Origin: DATBLE01 sp963775695
GTDB lineage: Bacteria; Actinomycetota; Thermoleophilia; Gaiellales; Gaiellaceae
Assembly (NCBI GenBank): GCA_963775695.1
Contig: CAVZJU010000010.1
Coordinates: forward strand, 113,157 to 177,156
Length of the DNA: 64,000 nucleotides
Reading direction: 5' to 3'
Shown here: one piece after another, positions 46,961-55,799 of the stretch
Layout: every line of letters starts with the position of its first letter
Position numbering within the stretch: the stretch's first letter is position 1
Made by a program: the position numbers and the translations under genes
The notes under the pieces: generated by a model
Told to the model about the DNA's origin: nothing
Database searches by the model: none
What the model saw: the letters and a program-made list of their open reading frames with translations, nothing else

Positions 46961-48399
46961 TCCACCAGCCGCCCGGCAAGCTCCGCGATGAGGCGCACGC
47001 CGTAGCCGGTACCCCCCTGCTGGCTCAGGTAGTCGCCGCGCGAGCGGCGGATGAACGCCGGCCCGGCAAGGTCGATGTGCGCCCACGGCCCGTCTCCGGC
47101 GAACTCGCGGAGGAACTCGGCGGCGAGCGCGGGGGAGCCCTCCCTGAGGATCGAGGCGTTCTTCATGTCGGCGAAGTTCGAGTTCACGTAGCGGCGGTAG
47201 CGGCGGTGCAGCGGCAGCGGCCAGAGGTGGTCGCCGGCTGCGTTCGCCGCGTCGACGATCCCGTCGCGCCACTCGTCGTCGTTCGCATAGACGCCCGCGT
47301 AGAGGTCGCCCATCGCGAGCACGATCGCGCCGGTCAGCGTCGCCAGGTCGACCAGGTGCGTCGCGCCCTGGCCGCGCGCGTAGCAGAGGGCGTCGGCGAG
47401 GACGAGCCGGCCCTCTGCGTCGGTGTTGATCACCTCGATCGTCTTGCCGTTCATCGCAGTGAGGATGTCGCCGGGCCGGTACGCGCCGCCCCCTGCCATG
47501 TTCTCCGTCGAGGCGACCACGGCGAGCACACGCAGCGGGATGCCCAGGTCGGCGACCGCGCCGACGCCCTCGATCACCGCTGCGCCGCCCGACATGTCCC
47601 CCTTCATGTCCTCCATGTACTCCCCGGGCTTCAGCGAGATCCCGCCGGTGTCGAAGGTGATCGCCTTTCCGACCAGGCCGACCACGAGGTCGTCGCGGGC
47701 GCCCGGCGGGTCGTAGCTCAGGACGATCAGCCGCGGGTCGTTGTGGCTTCCCCGGGCGACTGCCGCGAACGCGCCCATGCCCATCTCCTCGATCTGTCGG
47801 CGGCCGAACGACTCGCAGGAGAGCTGGGCCGATCCCTGCGCGATCTCGGCAGCCCGCTCGGCGAGCCGCTCCGGCGTGAGGTCGTTCGGCGGGCGGTTCG
47901 CGAGGTCGCGCGCGCGGTTCGCCCACTGCGCGACGCGCTCGGCGCGGAGCGCCAGCTGCAGTGTCTCGTCGTTTGCCCCGACGAGGACGAGCCGTTGCGT
48001 CAGGTGCCGCCGAGGCCGGTCGGTCTTCCAGGCGCCGGCGTCGTAGCCGCCGAGCACGAGGCCGTCCACGACCGCGCGGGCCTGCTCGGCCGCGCTGAGG
48101 CCGAGGTCCTCGTCGAGCAGCCACGAGACGGTGCCGCCCAGGCCGAGGCGGGCGACGCCGGCGGCAGCGTCGCGGATCGAGTCGCCGTCGAGCTGGTCGC
48201 GGCGGCCGCCGCCGGCGGCGACGATCCGTCCGCGCTCGCCGTGGAGGATGCACGTCGCTCCGGCCTCGCCCTTCACCTCGCCGGACTCGACCAGACCCGG
48301 AAGCCGGGGATCGACGGCGGGCAGCTCGACGACCGGGTCGAGGACGGCGAAGGCGGTGAGGCCCGCCTCGGCGGCCTCCGGCGCGGCGGCGATCTCCAT
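46957..48399 (-). CDS. pepA: Leucyl aminopeptidase (M17)
   Basis: 480 residues. M17 catalytic domain with VGLVGKAITFDTGGISLKPG, the signature NTDAEGRLVLADAL and KNASILREGSPALAAEFL; two metal ions are held by the Lys/Asp/Glu set in these motifs (K in GKAITFDTGG, D and E in NTDAEG). It removes N-terminal residues, preferably leucine, from peptides. Coupled by ATGA to the acyl-CoA dehydrogenase, which suggests peptide-derived leucine feeds the branched-chain pathway; that link is inference. Confidence 0.92.
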   Translation of the reverse strand: MEIAAAPEAAEAGLTAFAVLDPVVELPAVDPRLPGLVESGEVKGEAGATCILHGERGRIVAAGGGRRDQLDGDSIRDAAAGVARLGLGGTVSWLLDEDLGLSAAEQARAVVDGLVLGGYDAGAWKTDRPRRHLTQRLVLVGANDETLQLALRAERVAQWANRARDLANRPPNDLTPERLAERAAEIAQGSAQLSCESFGRRQIEEMGMGAFAAVARGSHNDPRLIVLSYDPPGARDDLVVGLVGKAITFDTGGISLKPGEYMEDMKGDMSGGAAVIEGVGAVADLGIPLRVLAVVASTENMAGGGAYRPGDILTAMNGKTIEVINTDAEGRLVLADALCYARGQGATHLVDLATLTGAIVLAMGDLYAGVYANDDEWRDGIVDAANAAGDHLWPLPLHRRYRRYVNSNFADMKNASILREGSPALAAEFLREFAGDGPWAHIDLAGPAFIRRSRGDYLSQQGGTGYGVRLIAELAGRLVE

Positions 48400-48433
48400 C
48401 GGCGGCGCGATGCTATCCGGATACGCTGCGGGC

Positions 48434-49612
48434 GTGCGCGACCAGATCGATCGGCGGGCGATGACGCTGCTCTCGACCGGTCACGCGGCGGTCGATTTCT
48501 CGGGCGGGGCGCTGCCGGCGTTGCTTCCGTTCCTCAAGACCGAGTTCGGCCTGTCCTACACCCTGGTCGCCGTGCTCGTGCTCGCCTCCGCGCTCTCGTC
48601 GTCGATCGTCCAGCCGCTGTTCGGGCTCTGGTCGGACGCGCGTGGCGCGATCTGGCTGCTGCCGGCGGGCGTGGCGGTCGCCGGTGCCGGGATGGCGGCC
48701 GCAGCCGACGCTCCCACGTACTGGCTCGTCGTCGTGCTGGTGATCGTCTCGGGGCTCGGGACCGCTGCCTATCACCCGGAAGGCTCGAAGTTCGCCGCCT
48801 ACACGAGCGGGCGGAAGCGGGCGAGCGGGATGTCGCTGTTCGCCGTCGGCGGTAACGTCGGCTACGGCCTCGGCGCGCTGGTGGTCACGCCGATCATCGT
48901 CGCGTTGGGGCTGCGCGGCGGCTGGTTCCTCGTGGTGCCCGGCGCCGTCGTCGCGGTGCTGCTGCTCGCGGGCACGCCCTATCTGCTCGGATTTGTGCCC
49001 GCCGCCGGAGCCAGGGTGTCGAGCAGCGGGCAGAACGACCTGCGCTCGCTCGCGATCCTGCTCGCGGTGATCACGTTCCGCAGCCTCGCCTGGTTCGGTC
49101 TGATCACGTTCGTGCCCCTCTACGAGGTTTCGCAGGGACACTCGAAGTCGTACGGAAACTACGTCTTCGCCGGGATGCTCCTGGTCGGGGCGATCGGCAC
49201 GCTGCTGGCCGGGCCGCTGGCCGACCGCATCGGGCTGCGCACCGTCCTGAAGGGCAGCTTCGTCGTCAGCACGCCGCTGATCCTCGTGTTCCTGCTGGTC
49301 GGCGGCATCCCGGGCGCGATCGCGCTCGCCGGGGTGGGGGCGGCCGTGGTCGGCACCTTCGGAGTGACGATGGTGTTGGCGCAGCAGTACCTGCCCGGCA
49401 ACATCGGCCTGGCCTCGGGCCTCTCGATCGGGTTCGCGATCGGCCTCGGCGGTGTGGCCGCAGTGTTCCTCGGTGCGGTCGCGGACTCGATCGACCTCCG
49501 CACCTCGCTCTTCATCTCGGCGGCTGCGCCCATGGTCGCCCTTGCGCTGACGATGCTGCTCCCGGCGACCGCGGAGCGCCGCCGCCTCGAGCCGGAGGTG
49601 GCCGTCCCGTAG
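48434..49612 (+). CDS. MFS transporter of the fosmidomycin-resistance (Fsr) type
   Basis: 392 residues from GTG 48434. Eleven or twelve membrane spans; the opening LLSTGHAAVDFSGGALPALLPFLKTEFGLSYT and GLGTAAYHPEGSKFAAYTSG are characteristic of Fsr-like antiporters. Likely an efflux pump for small molecules. It diverges from pepA with 34 bp between starts. The frame further upstream belongs to a pepA shadow. Confidence 0.87.
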   Translation: MRDQIDRRAMTLLSTGHAAVDFSGGALPALLPFLKTEFGLSYTLVAVLVLASALSSSIVQPLFGLWSDARGAIWLLPAGVAVAGAGMAAAADAPTYWLVVVLVIVSGLGTAAYHPEGSKFAAYTSGRKRASGMSLFAVGGNVGYGLGALVVTPIIVALGLRGGWFLVVPGAVVAVLLLAGTPYLLGFVPAAGARVSSSGQNDLRSLAILLAVITFRSLAWFGLITFVPLYEVSQGHSKSYGNYVFAGMLLVGAIGTLLAGPLADRIGLRTVLKGSFVVSTPLILVFLLVGGIPGAIALAGVGAAVVGTFGVTMVLAQQYLPGNIGLASGLSIGFAIGLGGVAAVFLGAVADSIDLRTSLFISAAAPMVALALTMLLPATAERRRLEPEVAVP

Positions 49613-49651
49613 CCGATAGGCTCGGGCGGCAACCGACAAGGAGCGAGCCCA

Positions 49652-49957
49652 GTGTCCGTCGTCAGCGAATTCTTCGAGCAGCTTCCGTCCCGTGTCGACC
49701 CCGGCAAGACCGCCGGCCTGAACAACTCCTACGTCTTCGCCATCGAGGGCGCCGGCACCTGGACCGTGAAGGTCGCCGACGGCGGCGTCACCGTCGACGA
49801 GGGCGACACCGGCGGCGACTGCACGATCGCCACCAGCGCCGAGACCTTCGAGAAGGTCGTGAAGGGCGAGCAGAACCCGACCGCCGCGTATATGTCCGGC
49901 AAGCTCAAGATCAAGGGCGACATGGGCGCGGCGATGAAGCTCCAGAAGCTCTTCTGA
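49652..49957 (+). CDS. SCP2 sterol-carrier-type protein
   Basis: 101 residues, GTG start with AAGGAGCGAG upstream. Single SCP2 domain: FAIEGAGTWTVKVADGGVTVDEGDTGGDCTIATSAETFEKVVKGEQNPTAAYMSGKLKIKGDMGAAMKLQKLF. The domain binds lipids or acyl-CoAs in a hydrophobic tunnel; stand-alone bacterial forms are common and poorly understood. It starts 39 bp after the transporter stop and is followed by a hairpin. Confidence 0.87.
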   Translation: MSVVSEFFEQLPSRVDPGKTAGLNNSYVFAIEGAGTWTVKVADGGVTVDEGDTGGDCTIATSAETFEKVVKGEQNPTAAYMSGKLKIKGDMGAAMKLQKLF

Positions 49958-49959
49958 AG

Positions 49960-49983
49960 CACGGGGGAACTCGTTCCCCCGTG
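49960..49983. terminator. 11-bp inverted repeat after SCP2 gene
   Basis: CACGGGGGAAC-TC-GTTCCCCCGTG, starting 2 bp after the SCP2 stop and followed by AGCCCCCTCC. It closely resembles the 1118-1146 hairpin in arms and flank. Terminator function is likely by position for the convergent pair. Confidence 0.55.
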
Positions 49984-50069
49984 AGCCCCCTCCTCGCTCG
50001 CTTCGCTCGCATCGCCGGCTGACCGAGCGCGCGTCCGTGCCGCGCCCGCACAGGTCGGTCGCGGCGGCG

Positions 50070-50831
50070 TCAGGACGGCCGTAGCTCCGAGCGGATGATC
50101 CGGAAGCCGACGTCCCATTCGGACGTCGTCCGAAGATGGCCGTACCGCTTGTCCCATGCGCCCGAGGCCAGATCACGAGCGAGCTGATCGAGCGCCCGCG
50201 CGGACACGTCCGGCGGAAGCTCGTGCCAGACGGACGTCGCCGCTCGAATGCGAGGGTCGAGGTATTGCTCCGGTCGTGCCCACAGCGTCGCGAACATTCG
50301 ATCCGTGCAATCGCGCGGAGCTAGAAGCGGATCGACCGTCGCTGCCGGCAAAGCCTCGAGCACGTGCGCAATCGACGGCATCGACGGGTTCGGCTCCTCC
50401 ACGATCTCCGGCAGGTAATCCCGCACGATCCACTGGTTGGGCCAGACCTTCGGATCGAAGGTCAGGATCACGACCCGACGGCGCGCGACGCGCACCATCT
50501 CCGCGAGACCGGCGTCGATGTCGTTCCAGTGGTGAAGGGTGAGAACCGCCATCGCTGCGTCGAACGCGTCGTCTGGAAAGGGGAGGCTCTCGGCGCTCGC
50601 TTGCACGACCGGAGCCGCTCCGGGCGCGCGCTGCGCGATCATCACCGCCGATGGTTCCACCGCTGTCACATGGCGATCGGGCGGCTCGTACGAGCCCGTG
50701 CCTGCGCCCACGTTGACGACGGACCGGGCGTCGCCTAGTGACCGCCAGATCGGTTCGGCCAGTCGCGGATCAGCCCGGCGGATCGCTCCGTAGGTCAGGC
50801 CGATGCGGTCGTAGATCGGCGTGTCTGCCAC
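50070..50831 (-). CDS. SAM-dependent methyltransferase
   Basis: 253 residues from GTG 50831, whose G is shared with the stop of the upstream gene (TAGTG). Class I fold: SVVNVGAGTGSYE (motif I), VTAVEPSAVMIAQ, and LPFPDDAFDAAMAVLTLHHWNDID, typical of UbiE/ArsM-like small-molecule methyltransferases. The target is unknown. Reading upstream of 50831 leaves the family pattern. Confidence 0.85.
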   Translation of the reverse strand: MADTPIYDRIGLTYGAIRRADPRLAEPIWRSLGDARSVVNVGAGTGSYEPPDRHVTAVEPSAVMIAQRAPGAAPVVQASAESLPFPDDAFDAAMAVLTLHHWNDIDAGLAEMVRVARRRVVILTFDPKVWPNQWIVRDYLPEIVEEPNPSMPSIAHVLEALPAATVDPLLAPRDCTDRMFATLWARPEQYLDPRIRAATSVWHELPPDVSARALDQLARDLASGAWDKRYGHLRTTSEWDVGFRIIRSELRPS

Positions 50832-51703
50832 TACTGCGGCTCGAATGCGACCATCGCCGACTCTGCGACCTTGACGTAGCCGATCCGCTCGTAGATCGCG
50901 TTCGAGGTCGGGTTCGCCAGGTCGGTGTACAGGAAGCAGAAGCGCCGGCCGCTGTCCAGCAGCGTCCGCGACTGCTCGGCGACGAGCGCCGTGGCGTAGC
51001 CGTGGCCGCGCAGCTCCGGCGGCGTGTACACGGGCCCGATCCTGATCCCGTTCGGGGTCGGGCCGCCCCAGCCGGACATCGAGACGACCTCGCCCTCGTC
51101 TTCCCAGAGATCGATGCCGCCGTTCGCCGACGCGAGCCGGTGCTCGATCCCCTCCCGGGCCTCGGCGCGGCCTGGATCGTCCTCCTCGAGCACCTCCTCG
51201 CCGAAGGCGACCATCCAGTCGAGGAGCAGCGGCAGGTCGTCGCGGGTCGCGCTCCGTGAGCGGCCCGCTGCCGGCTGGACGGATTGCACCCGTTCCAGCG
51301 CGTAGATGCCCTGGTCGCGCAGCACCCTCGGCTCGACCGAGTGCGACCGCGTCCACAACCGGACGAACTCGTCGACCTCGGGGTGGGCGCCGACCACGCC
51401 GGGCAGGTCGTCGTCGATTCCCTCGACCAGCTCCTCGAGGGCCGACCCACCCCGGCTGCCCGCGAGCAGGAGGTTGTAGGGCGGCGTCCGCATCGCCGCG
51501 GCCAGCGGCTCGCCGGCGGAGTCGGCCACCAGCCAGAAGCGCTTCTCGCCGAAGCGGTCGGGATGCTCGAGCAGCGTGCCGGTGATCCCGAGGATCAGGT
51601 TGTTGCGTGGCTCGTCGGCCAGCAGCAGCGGGGCGGCGGCGTCGAGGAAGGCCTGCGCGTCGACGGGGCGCAGCACCGTGACGCCTTCGGCTTCGTCGCT
51701 CAC
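50831..51703 (-). CDS. GNAT-family acetyltransferase, two-domain
   Basis: 290 residues from GTG 51703, overlapping the accA-like stop. The N-terminal half (about 1-140) lacks clear motifs; the C-terminal half is a GNAT domain with IGPVYTPPELRGHGYATALVAEQSRTLLDSGRRFCFLYTDLANPTSNAIYERIGYVKV. The RGHGYA acetyl-CoA loop is intact. Substrate unknown. Encoded downstream of the biotin carboxylase gene with a 4-bp overlap. Confidence 0.85.
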   Translation of the reverse strand: MSDEAEGVTVLRPVDAQAFLDAAAPLLLADEPRNNLILGITGTLLEHPDRFGEKRFWLVADSAGEPLAAAMRTPPYNLLLAGSRGGSALEELVEGIDDDLPGVVGAHPEVDEFVRLWTRSHSVEPRVLRDQGIYALERVQSVQPAAGRSRSATRDDLPLLLDWMVAFGEEVLEEDDPGRAEAREGIEHRLASANGGIDLWEDEGEVVSMSGWGGPTPNGIRIGPVYTPPELRGHGYATALVAEQSRTLLDSGRRFCFLYTDLANPTSNAIYERIGYVKVAESAMVAFEPQ

Positions 51704-53310
51704 TCCTCCAGCTCCACCACCGTCGCGCCGCCTGCGACCCGGTCGCCCTCGGCGACGTGCACCTCCTGCACGACCCCGGCGTAGGGCGAGACCAGCGGGG
51801 TCTCCATCTTCATCGCCTCGAGCACGACCAGCGGCTGCCTCGGCTCGACGCGGTCGCCCTTCCGGACGAGCACGCGGAGGACCGTGCCCGGCATGGGCGC
51901 GCTGATCGTGCTGTGCTCGGCGCCGGCACCGTGCCCGCGCGCGTCGAGCGTCTCGTCCGGCGGCGCGTGCGGCGGAGGCGTCGGCAGGTTGAGCCGGAAC
52001 GAGCCCCGCCACGGCGGCTGCGCCGGCCGCCGCGGGGCGGACAGCGGCGGATGCTCGACGAGGAACGCGGTGGTCGTGTCGCCCGCCCGCACAGTGGGGT
52101 GGGCAACGAGCCAGCGCAGGAAGGGCAAGTTCGTGACCACGCCCTCGATCTCGGTCTCGGCGAGCGCGCCGGCGAGCCGGTCGAGCGCCTCGCCGCGCGT
52201 CTCCGCGTGCGCGATCAGCTTCGCGATCATCGGGTCATACGCGATGCCGACCTCGTCGCCCTCTTCGACGCCGGCATCGACGCGCATACCGGTCGGCAGC
52301 CGCAGCCGCTCGAGCCTGCCGGCCTGGGGAAGGAACGTGCCCGGGTCCTCCGCGTACAGCCGTACCTCGACGGCATTACCGCGCAGCTCTGGCATCGGTG
52401 GCAGCGAGCCGCCCTCGGCGAGCTCGAGTTGGGCGGCGACGAGGTCGAGCCCGGTGACGAGCTCCGTGACCGGGTGCTCCACCTGGATGCGACCGTTGAG
52501 CTCCAGGAAGAAGAACTCGCCGCCGTCGAGGACGAACTCGGCGGTGCCGGCGCCGCGGTACGAGATCTCCTGGGCGAACGCGACCGCCGCCTCGCTCATC
52601 GCCCCGCGCAGCGCCTGGTCGAGCGCCGACGAGGGCGACTCCTCCAGCACCTTCTGGTGGCGGCGCTGTACCGAGCACTCGCGCTCGCCCAGCGCCATCG
52701 CGCCCCCGGCGCCGTCTCCGAGCAGCTGGATCTCGACGTGCCGGGGCCGTTCCAGGTAGCGCTCGCAGAACACGGTGTCGTCGCCGAATGCCGCATTCGC
52801 CTCCCGCCGTGCGGCGTCGAGCGCGTCCTCCAGCTCGGCGGCCGAGCGGACGACCCGCATGCCGCGGCCGCCGCCTCCGGCGGCAGCCTTCACCAGCAGG
52901 GGGAAACCGAGCTCCGCCGGGTCGCCCTCCTCGAGCACCGGCACGCCGGCCGCCCCGGCGATCCGTTTCGCGGCCAGCTTGTCGCCGCCGGCGCGCAGCG
53001 CCTCCGGCGTCGGGCCGACGAAGATCAATCCGGCCGCCTCGACCGCCTCGGCGAAGTCCGCGTTCTCGGCCAGGAACCCGTACCCGGGGTGGATCGCGTC
53101 GGCGCCGGTGCCGAGCGCGGCGCGGATGTGCTCCTCCGAGTGGAGGTAGGACGAGATCTCGAGCGTCTCGCCGGCGACGCGCGTGTGCAGGGCTCCGGCG
53201 TCGTCCGGCGCGGCGACCGCCACAGTCGCGATCCCGAGCTCGCGGCAGGTGCGGAAGATGCGTACGGCGATCTCGCCGCGGTTCGCCACGAGGAGCTTCC
53301 GGATCGCCAT
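51700..53310 (-). CDS. accA: Biotin carboxylase/BCCP fusion (acyl-CoA carboxylase alpha, short)
   Basis: 536 residues. N-terminal biotin carboxylase domain to about 445: LLVANRGEIAVRIFRT, GPTPEALRAGGDK, KAAAGGGGRGMRVV, FLELNGRIQVEHPVTE. The BCCP domain holds biotinylated K501 in EAMKMET. Methylcrotonyl- and propionyl-CoA carboxylase alphas are about 650 residues because a BT domain lies between; here only a short remnant (PPWRGSFRLN) remains. It should carboxylate biotin with the AccD-like subunit at 57490. The missing BT domain leaves assembly with a partner unclear. Confidence 0.88.
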   Translation of the reverse strand: MAIRKLLVANRGEIAVRIFRTCRELGIATVAVAAPDDAGALHTRVAGETLEISSYLHSEEHIRAALGTGADAIHPGYGFLAENADFAEAVEAAGLIFVGPTPEALRAGGDKLAAKRIAGAAGVPVLEEGDPAELGFPLLVKAAAGGGGRGMRVVRSAAELEDALDAARREANAAFGDDTVFCERYLERPRHVEIQLLGDGAGGAMALGERECSVQRRHQKVLEESPSSALDQALRGAMSEAAVAFAQEISYRGAGTAEFVLDGGEFFFLELNGRIQVEHPVTELVTGLDLVAAQLELAEGGSLPPMPELRGNAVEVRLYAEDPGTFLPQAGRLERLRLPTGMRVDAGVEEGDEVGIAYDPMIAKLIAHAETRGEALDRLAGALAETEIEGVVTNLPFLRWLVAHPTVRAGDTTTAFLVEHPPLSAPRRPAQPPWRGSFRLNLPTPPPHAPPDETLDARGHGAGAEHSTISAPMPGTVLRVLVRKGDRVEPRQPLVVLEAMKMETPLVSPYAGVVQEVHVAEGDRVAGGATVVELEE

Positions 53311-53356
53311 CCGGAGGGAGAGTACGGGCTGCGCCGCCGCGCGCCTGACGGGACGG

Positions 53357-55354
53357 TCAGCCGAGCCGGACGGGGATGGAGACGAGCCTGCGGGTGGAGA
53401 TCCCGCCGAGCACGCTCTCGCCCGGCTTGCGTGCCCGGACGAAGACGGCGATCAGCTGCTGGCGGCCGCTGACCGGGAATCCGCGCAGGCGGCGGAAGAC
53501 GAGGGTTGCCCAGCCGTCGGCGCCGGTCGGCGCCTCGGGCGGGATCGCGAACTGGTTGTACGGCGTCGCCGTCGCGTAGACGAGCGCGCCCTGCACCGGC
53601 CCGCCGCAGGTCGAGGTGACGTGGAAGCGGACGACGAGCGCCGCGGTCCCGCGGGTGACGACCCGTGGATCGGCCTGGAGCGTGTCGATCAGGAGCCGTG
53701 CGGGCGCCGAGATCCTCGTCACCTCGTCGGGGTTGCCCCCGGCGGGGCAGCCGGGCCCGCGCGACGGCGGGGGCGCCGGCGCGCGCTGGACCACTGCGGT
53801 CGGCACGGAGGTGGCGCTGCCGCTGCCCTCGGAATTGCCGGCTGTCACGCGCAGGCGCAGCGTGTTGCCGACGTCGGCGGAGGTCAGCCGGTACGTGCTC
53901 GAGCGTGCGCCGCCGATCGCAGCGCAGTTGTTGCCGTTGCGGTCGCAGCGGTACCAGACGTATGCGTAGGAGGTCGGCCCGTGCGTCCAGCTGCCCTTGG
54001 AGCCGTCGAGCGTAGCCCCCTCGGCCGGAGTGCCCGAGATCGCCGGCGGCGAGGTGTTCCCGGGCCTGGCGGCGGCGCGGACGACCGCGGTCGGGCCGGA
54101 GCTAACCTTGTCGGAGCCTGATGCGTTGCGCGCCCGGACGCGGAAGCGGATCGTCTCGCCGACGTCGTTGTCCCGCAGCACATAACTCGTTCCCCTGGCG
54201 GAGCCGATCGAGTCGCAGTTGTCGCCGTTCCGGTCGCAGCGGTGCCACGAGTAGTCGTAGCCGGTCGGGTTGTTCGTCCACGATCCCCGGTTGCCCGTCA
54301 GCGTCTTCCCCTCCTGGGCGGTGCCCGAGATCGACGGCCGAACCGTGTTGGCGGGCCTGGCCGCGGCCGGGGTCGGCTTCGGGCCGACGATCGCAGTCGG
54401 CGGCGAGAAGGCCCTGCTCAGGCCGCCGGCGTTCCTCGCGTCGACCTGGAGGCGGATGGTGTGCCCCACGTCCGCCGTGGAGAGGGTGTACGTGGAGCCG
54501 TGGGCGCCCGCAATCGCTACGCAGCCGTTCCCGGAACGGTCGCAGCGCAGCCAGGCGTAGCTGTAGCCGCCGGGGGAATTGGCCCAGCTGCCGCGGTCGG
54601 CGGCCAGCCGCTCGCCCTGGCGCGGGAGTCCCTGGACGCGTGGCAGCGAGCGGTTCCGCGGCGCGGGCGACGACGCCTTCGTGACCGGGGCGGTGGGGAT
54701 GGAGAGGGCCGCGGCGGTGCCGACGGGGCCGCTCGCGGTCACGAGCACGCGCAGCGTCCGGTTGGCATCGCCGGAGGAGGGCCGGTACACGCGCGACTGG
54801 GCGGAGGTCTCGGCGCAGTTGCCGCCAGAGGTGGAGCAGCGGCGCCACTGGTACGAGAAGCGGATCGGCCCGGTACCCGTCCACGAGCCGTTCGCGGCAA
54901 CCAGGCGGCCGCCTGCGACCGGCGATCCGGCGACGGTGGGCGGGACGGTGTTGTGCGGGCCGGAGGTGGGGAGCGCGGTCACCGCTCGGGTGGCGGACGA
55001 GGTCGCAGCGGCCGAGCCGTCGCGGTTCGTCGCCGTCTCGGTCACTCGGAGCGTGTGGCCGACGTCGGCCGTTGCCGGCGTGTAGATGCGGTCTGTCGCG
55101 CCCGGGACGTCGGTGCAGCCCGTCCCGTCGGCGAGGCAGCGCCGCCACTGGTAGCCGGTGGACACGGACGAGTCGCTCTGCCAGCGGCCGTGGTGGGCGG
55201 CGAGCACGCTCCCCTCCACGGCGGCGCCGACGACGGTCGGCGGAGACTGGTTGGCAGGGATTGTCTTGTCGGAGGCGCTGCTCGCGGTCGCGAAGATCGA
55301 CACTCCGGCGGCGAGGGCGACGGCGATGGAAAGACTCGTCGTGCGACTCATCAC
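53357..55354 (-). CDS. Secreted protein with five Ig-like repeats
   Basis: 665 residues; GTG 55354 or ATG 55351 begins a signal peptide (LSIAVALAAGVSIFATASS). From about 40 to 510 lie five repeats of ~92 residues, each with the pattern G-x-W, Y-x-W-x-RC, C, Y-x-L/T-DVG-T-R, A-x-N and a proline/threonine linker; the two cysteines per repeat should form disulfides. The last ~130 residues form a separate C-terminal domain (ISAPARLLIDTLQADPRVV...) with one more cysteine. Likely a cell-surface or matrix protein. Common layout in Thermoleophilia. Confidence 0.85.
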   Translation of the reverse strand: MMSRTTSLSIAVALAAGVSIFATASSASDKTIPANQSPPTVVGAAVEGSVLAAHHGRWQSDSSVSTGYQWRRCLADGTGCTDVPGATDRIYTPATADVGHTLRVTETATNRDGSAAATSSATRAVTALPTSGPHNTVPPTVAGSPVAGGRLVAANGSWTGTGPIRFSYQWRRCSTSGGNCAETSAQSRVYRPSSGDANRTLRVLVTASGPVGTAAALSIPTAPVTKASSPAPRNRSLPRVQGLPRQGERLAADRGSWANSPGGYSYAWLRCDRSGNGCVAIAGAHGSTYTLSTADVGHTIRLQVDARNAGGLSRAFSPPTAIVGPKPTPAAARPANTVRPSISGTAQEGKTLTGNRGSWTNNPTGYDYSWHRCDRNGDNCDSIGSARGTSYVLRDNDVGETIRFRVRARNASGSDKVSSGPTAVVRAAARPGNTSPPAISGTPAEGATLDGSKGSWTHGPTSYAYVWYRCDRNGNNCAAIGGARSSTYRLTSADVGNTLRLRVTAGNSEGSGSATSVPTAVVQRAPAPPPSRGPGCPAGGNPDEVTRISAPARLLIDTLQADPRVVTRGTAALVVRFHVTSTCGGPVQGALVYATATPYNQFAIPPEAPTGADGWATLVFRRLRGFPVSGRQQLIAVFVRARKPGESVLGGISTRRLVSIPVRLG

Positions 55355-55391
55355 TGACGACGGTATCCATCAGCCCTTGCTTCGCATCACA

Positions 55392-55402
55392 TTCTAATAG
55401 AA
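55392..55402. promoter_or_regulatory. TTCTAATAGAA palindrome before marR
   Basis: TTCTA-A-TAGAA in a notable AT-rich stretch (CACATTCTAATAGAAAGTTAACG) between the repeat-protein gene and the MarR gene, 11 bp before the marR GTG. Short AT-rich dyads are typical MarR operators; autoregulation and control of the divergent surface-protein gene are plausible. Confidence 0.4.
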
Positions 55403-55412
55403 AGTTAACGTC

Positions 55413-55799
55413 GTGGCCCGGAGTCCTCACAAACGGTACGCCGAGGCCGCCACGTTCCGGGTCGCACTGCGCCGCCTCCTCGCGCGCACCGACCAGGTGA
55501 CGCGGGCATACGGCCTGACGGCGGAGCGGTACGAGCTGCTTCTCCTGATCAAGACCGCCCGGGACGGCGAGGCGACCGTCGGCCGGCTCGCGCAGCGGCT
55601 GCACATCGGTCAGAGCGCCGCAACCCAGCTCGCACGCCGCGTCGAGGACGCCGGGCTGATCGAGCGCACGGTCTCGAGCCGCGACGCCCGCGTCCATCCG
55701 CTCCGGCTGACCGTCGAGGGGGAGCGGCGGCTGGCCGCGGCGGTCGGCGAGCTCTCCGGCGAGCGCAGCGCGCTCGCCCGCGCCCTGGACGAGCTCTAG
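55413..55799 (+). CDS. MarR-family transcriptional regulator
   Basis: 128 residues, GTG start. Winged-helix MarR core: LTAERYELLLLIKTARDGEATVGRLAQRLHIGQSAATQLARRVEDAGLIERTVSSRDARVHPLRLTVEGERRLAAAV. Terminal helices form the dimer interface. Ligand unknown. It diverges from the Ig-repeat gene across an AT-rich operator-like region and converges on the enoyl-CoA hydratase gene with a 4-bp overlap. Confidence 0.85.
   Translation: MARSPHKRYAEAATFRVALRRLLARTDQVTRAYGLTAERYELLLLIKTARDGEATVGRLAQRLHIGQSAATQLARRVEDAGLIERTVSSRDARVHPLRLTVEGERRLAAAVGELSGERSALARALDEL

Noticed and set aside
46961..48253. Minus-strand frame joined upstream of the acyl-CoA dehydrogenase
   Set aside because: It is an arginine-rich out-of-frame reading of pepA; the dehydrogenase starts at 46960.
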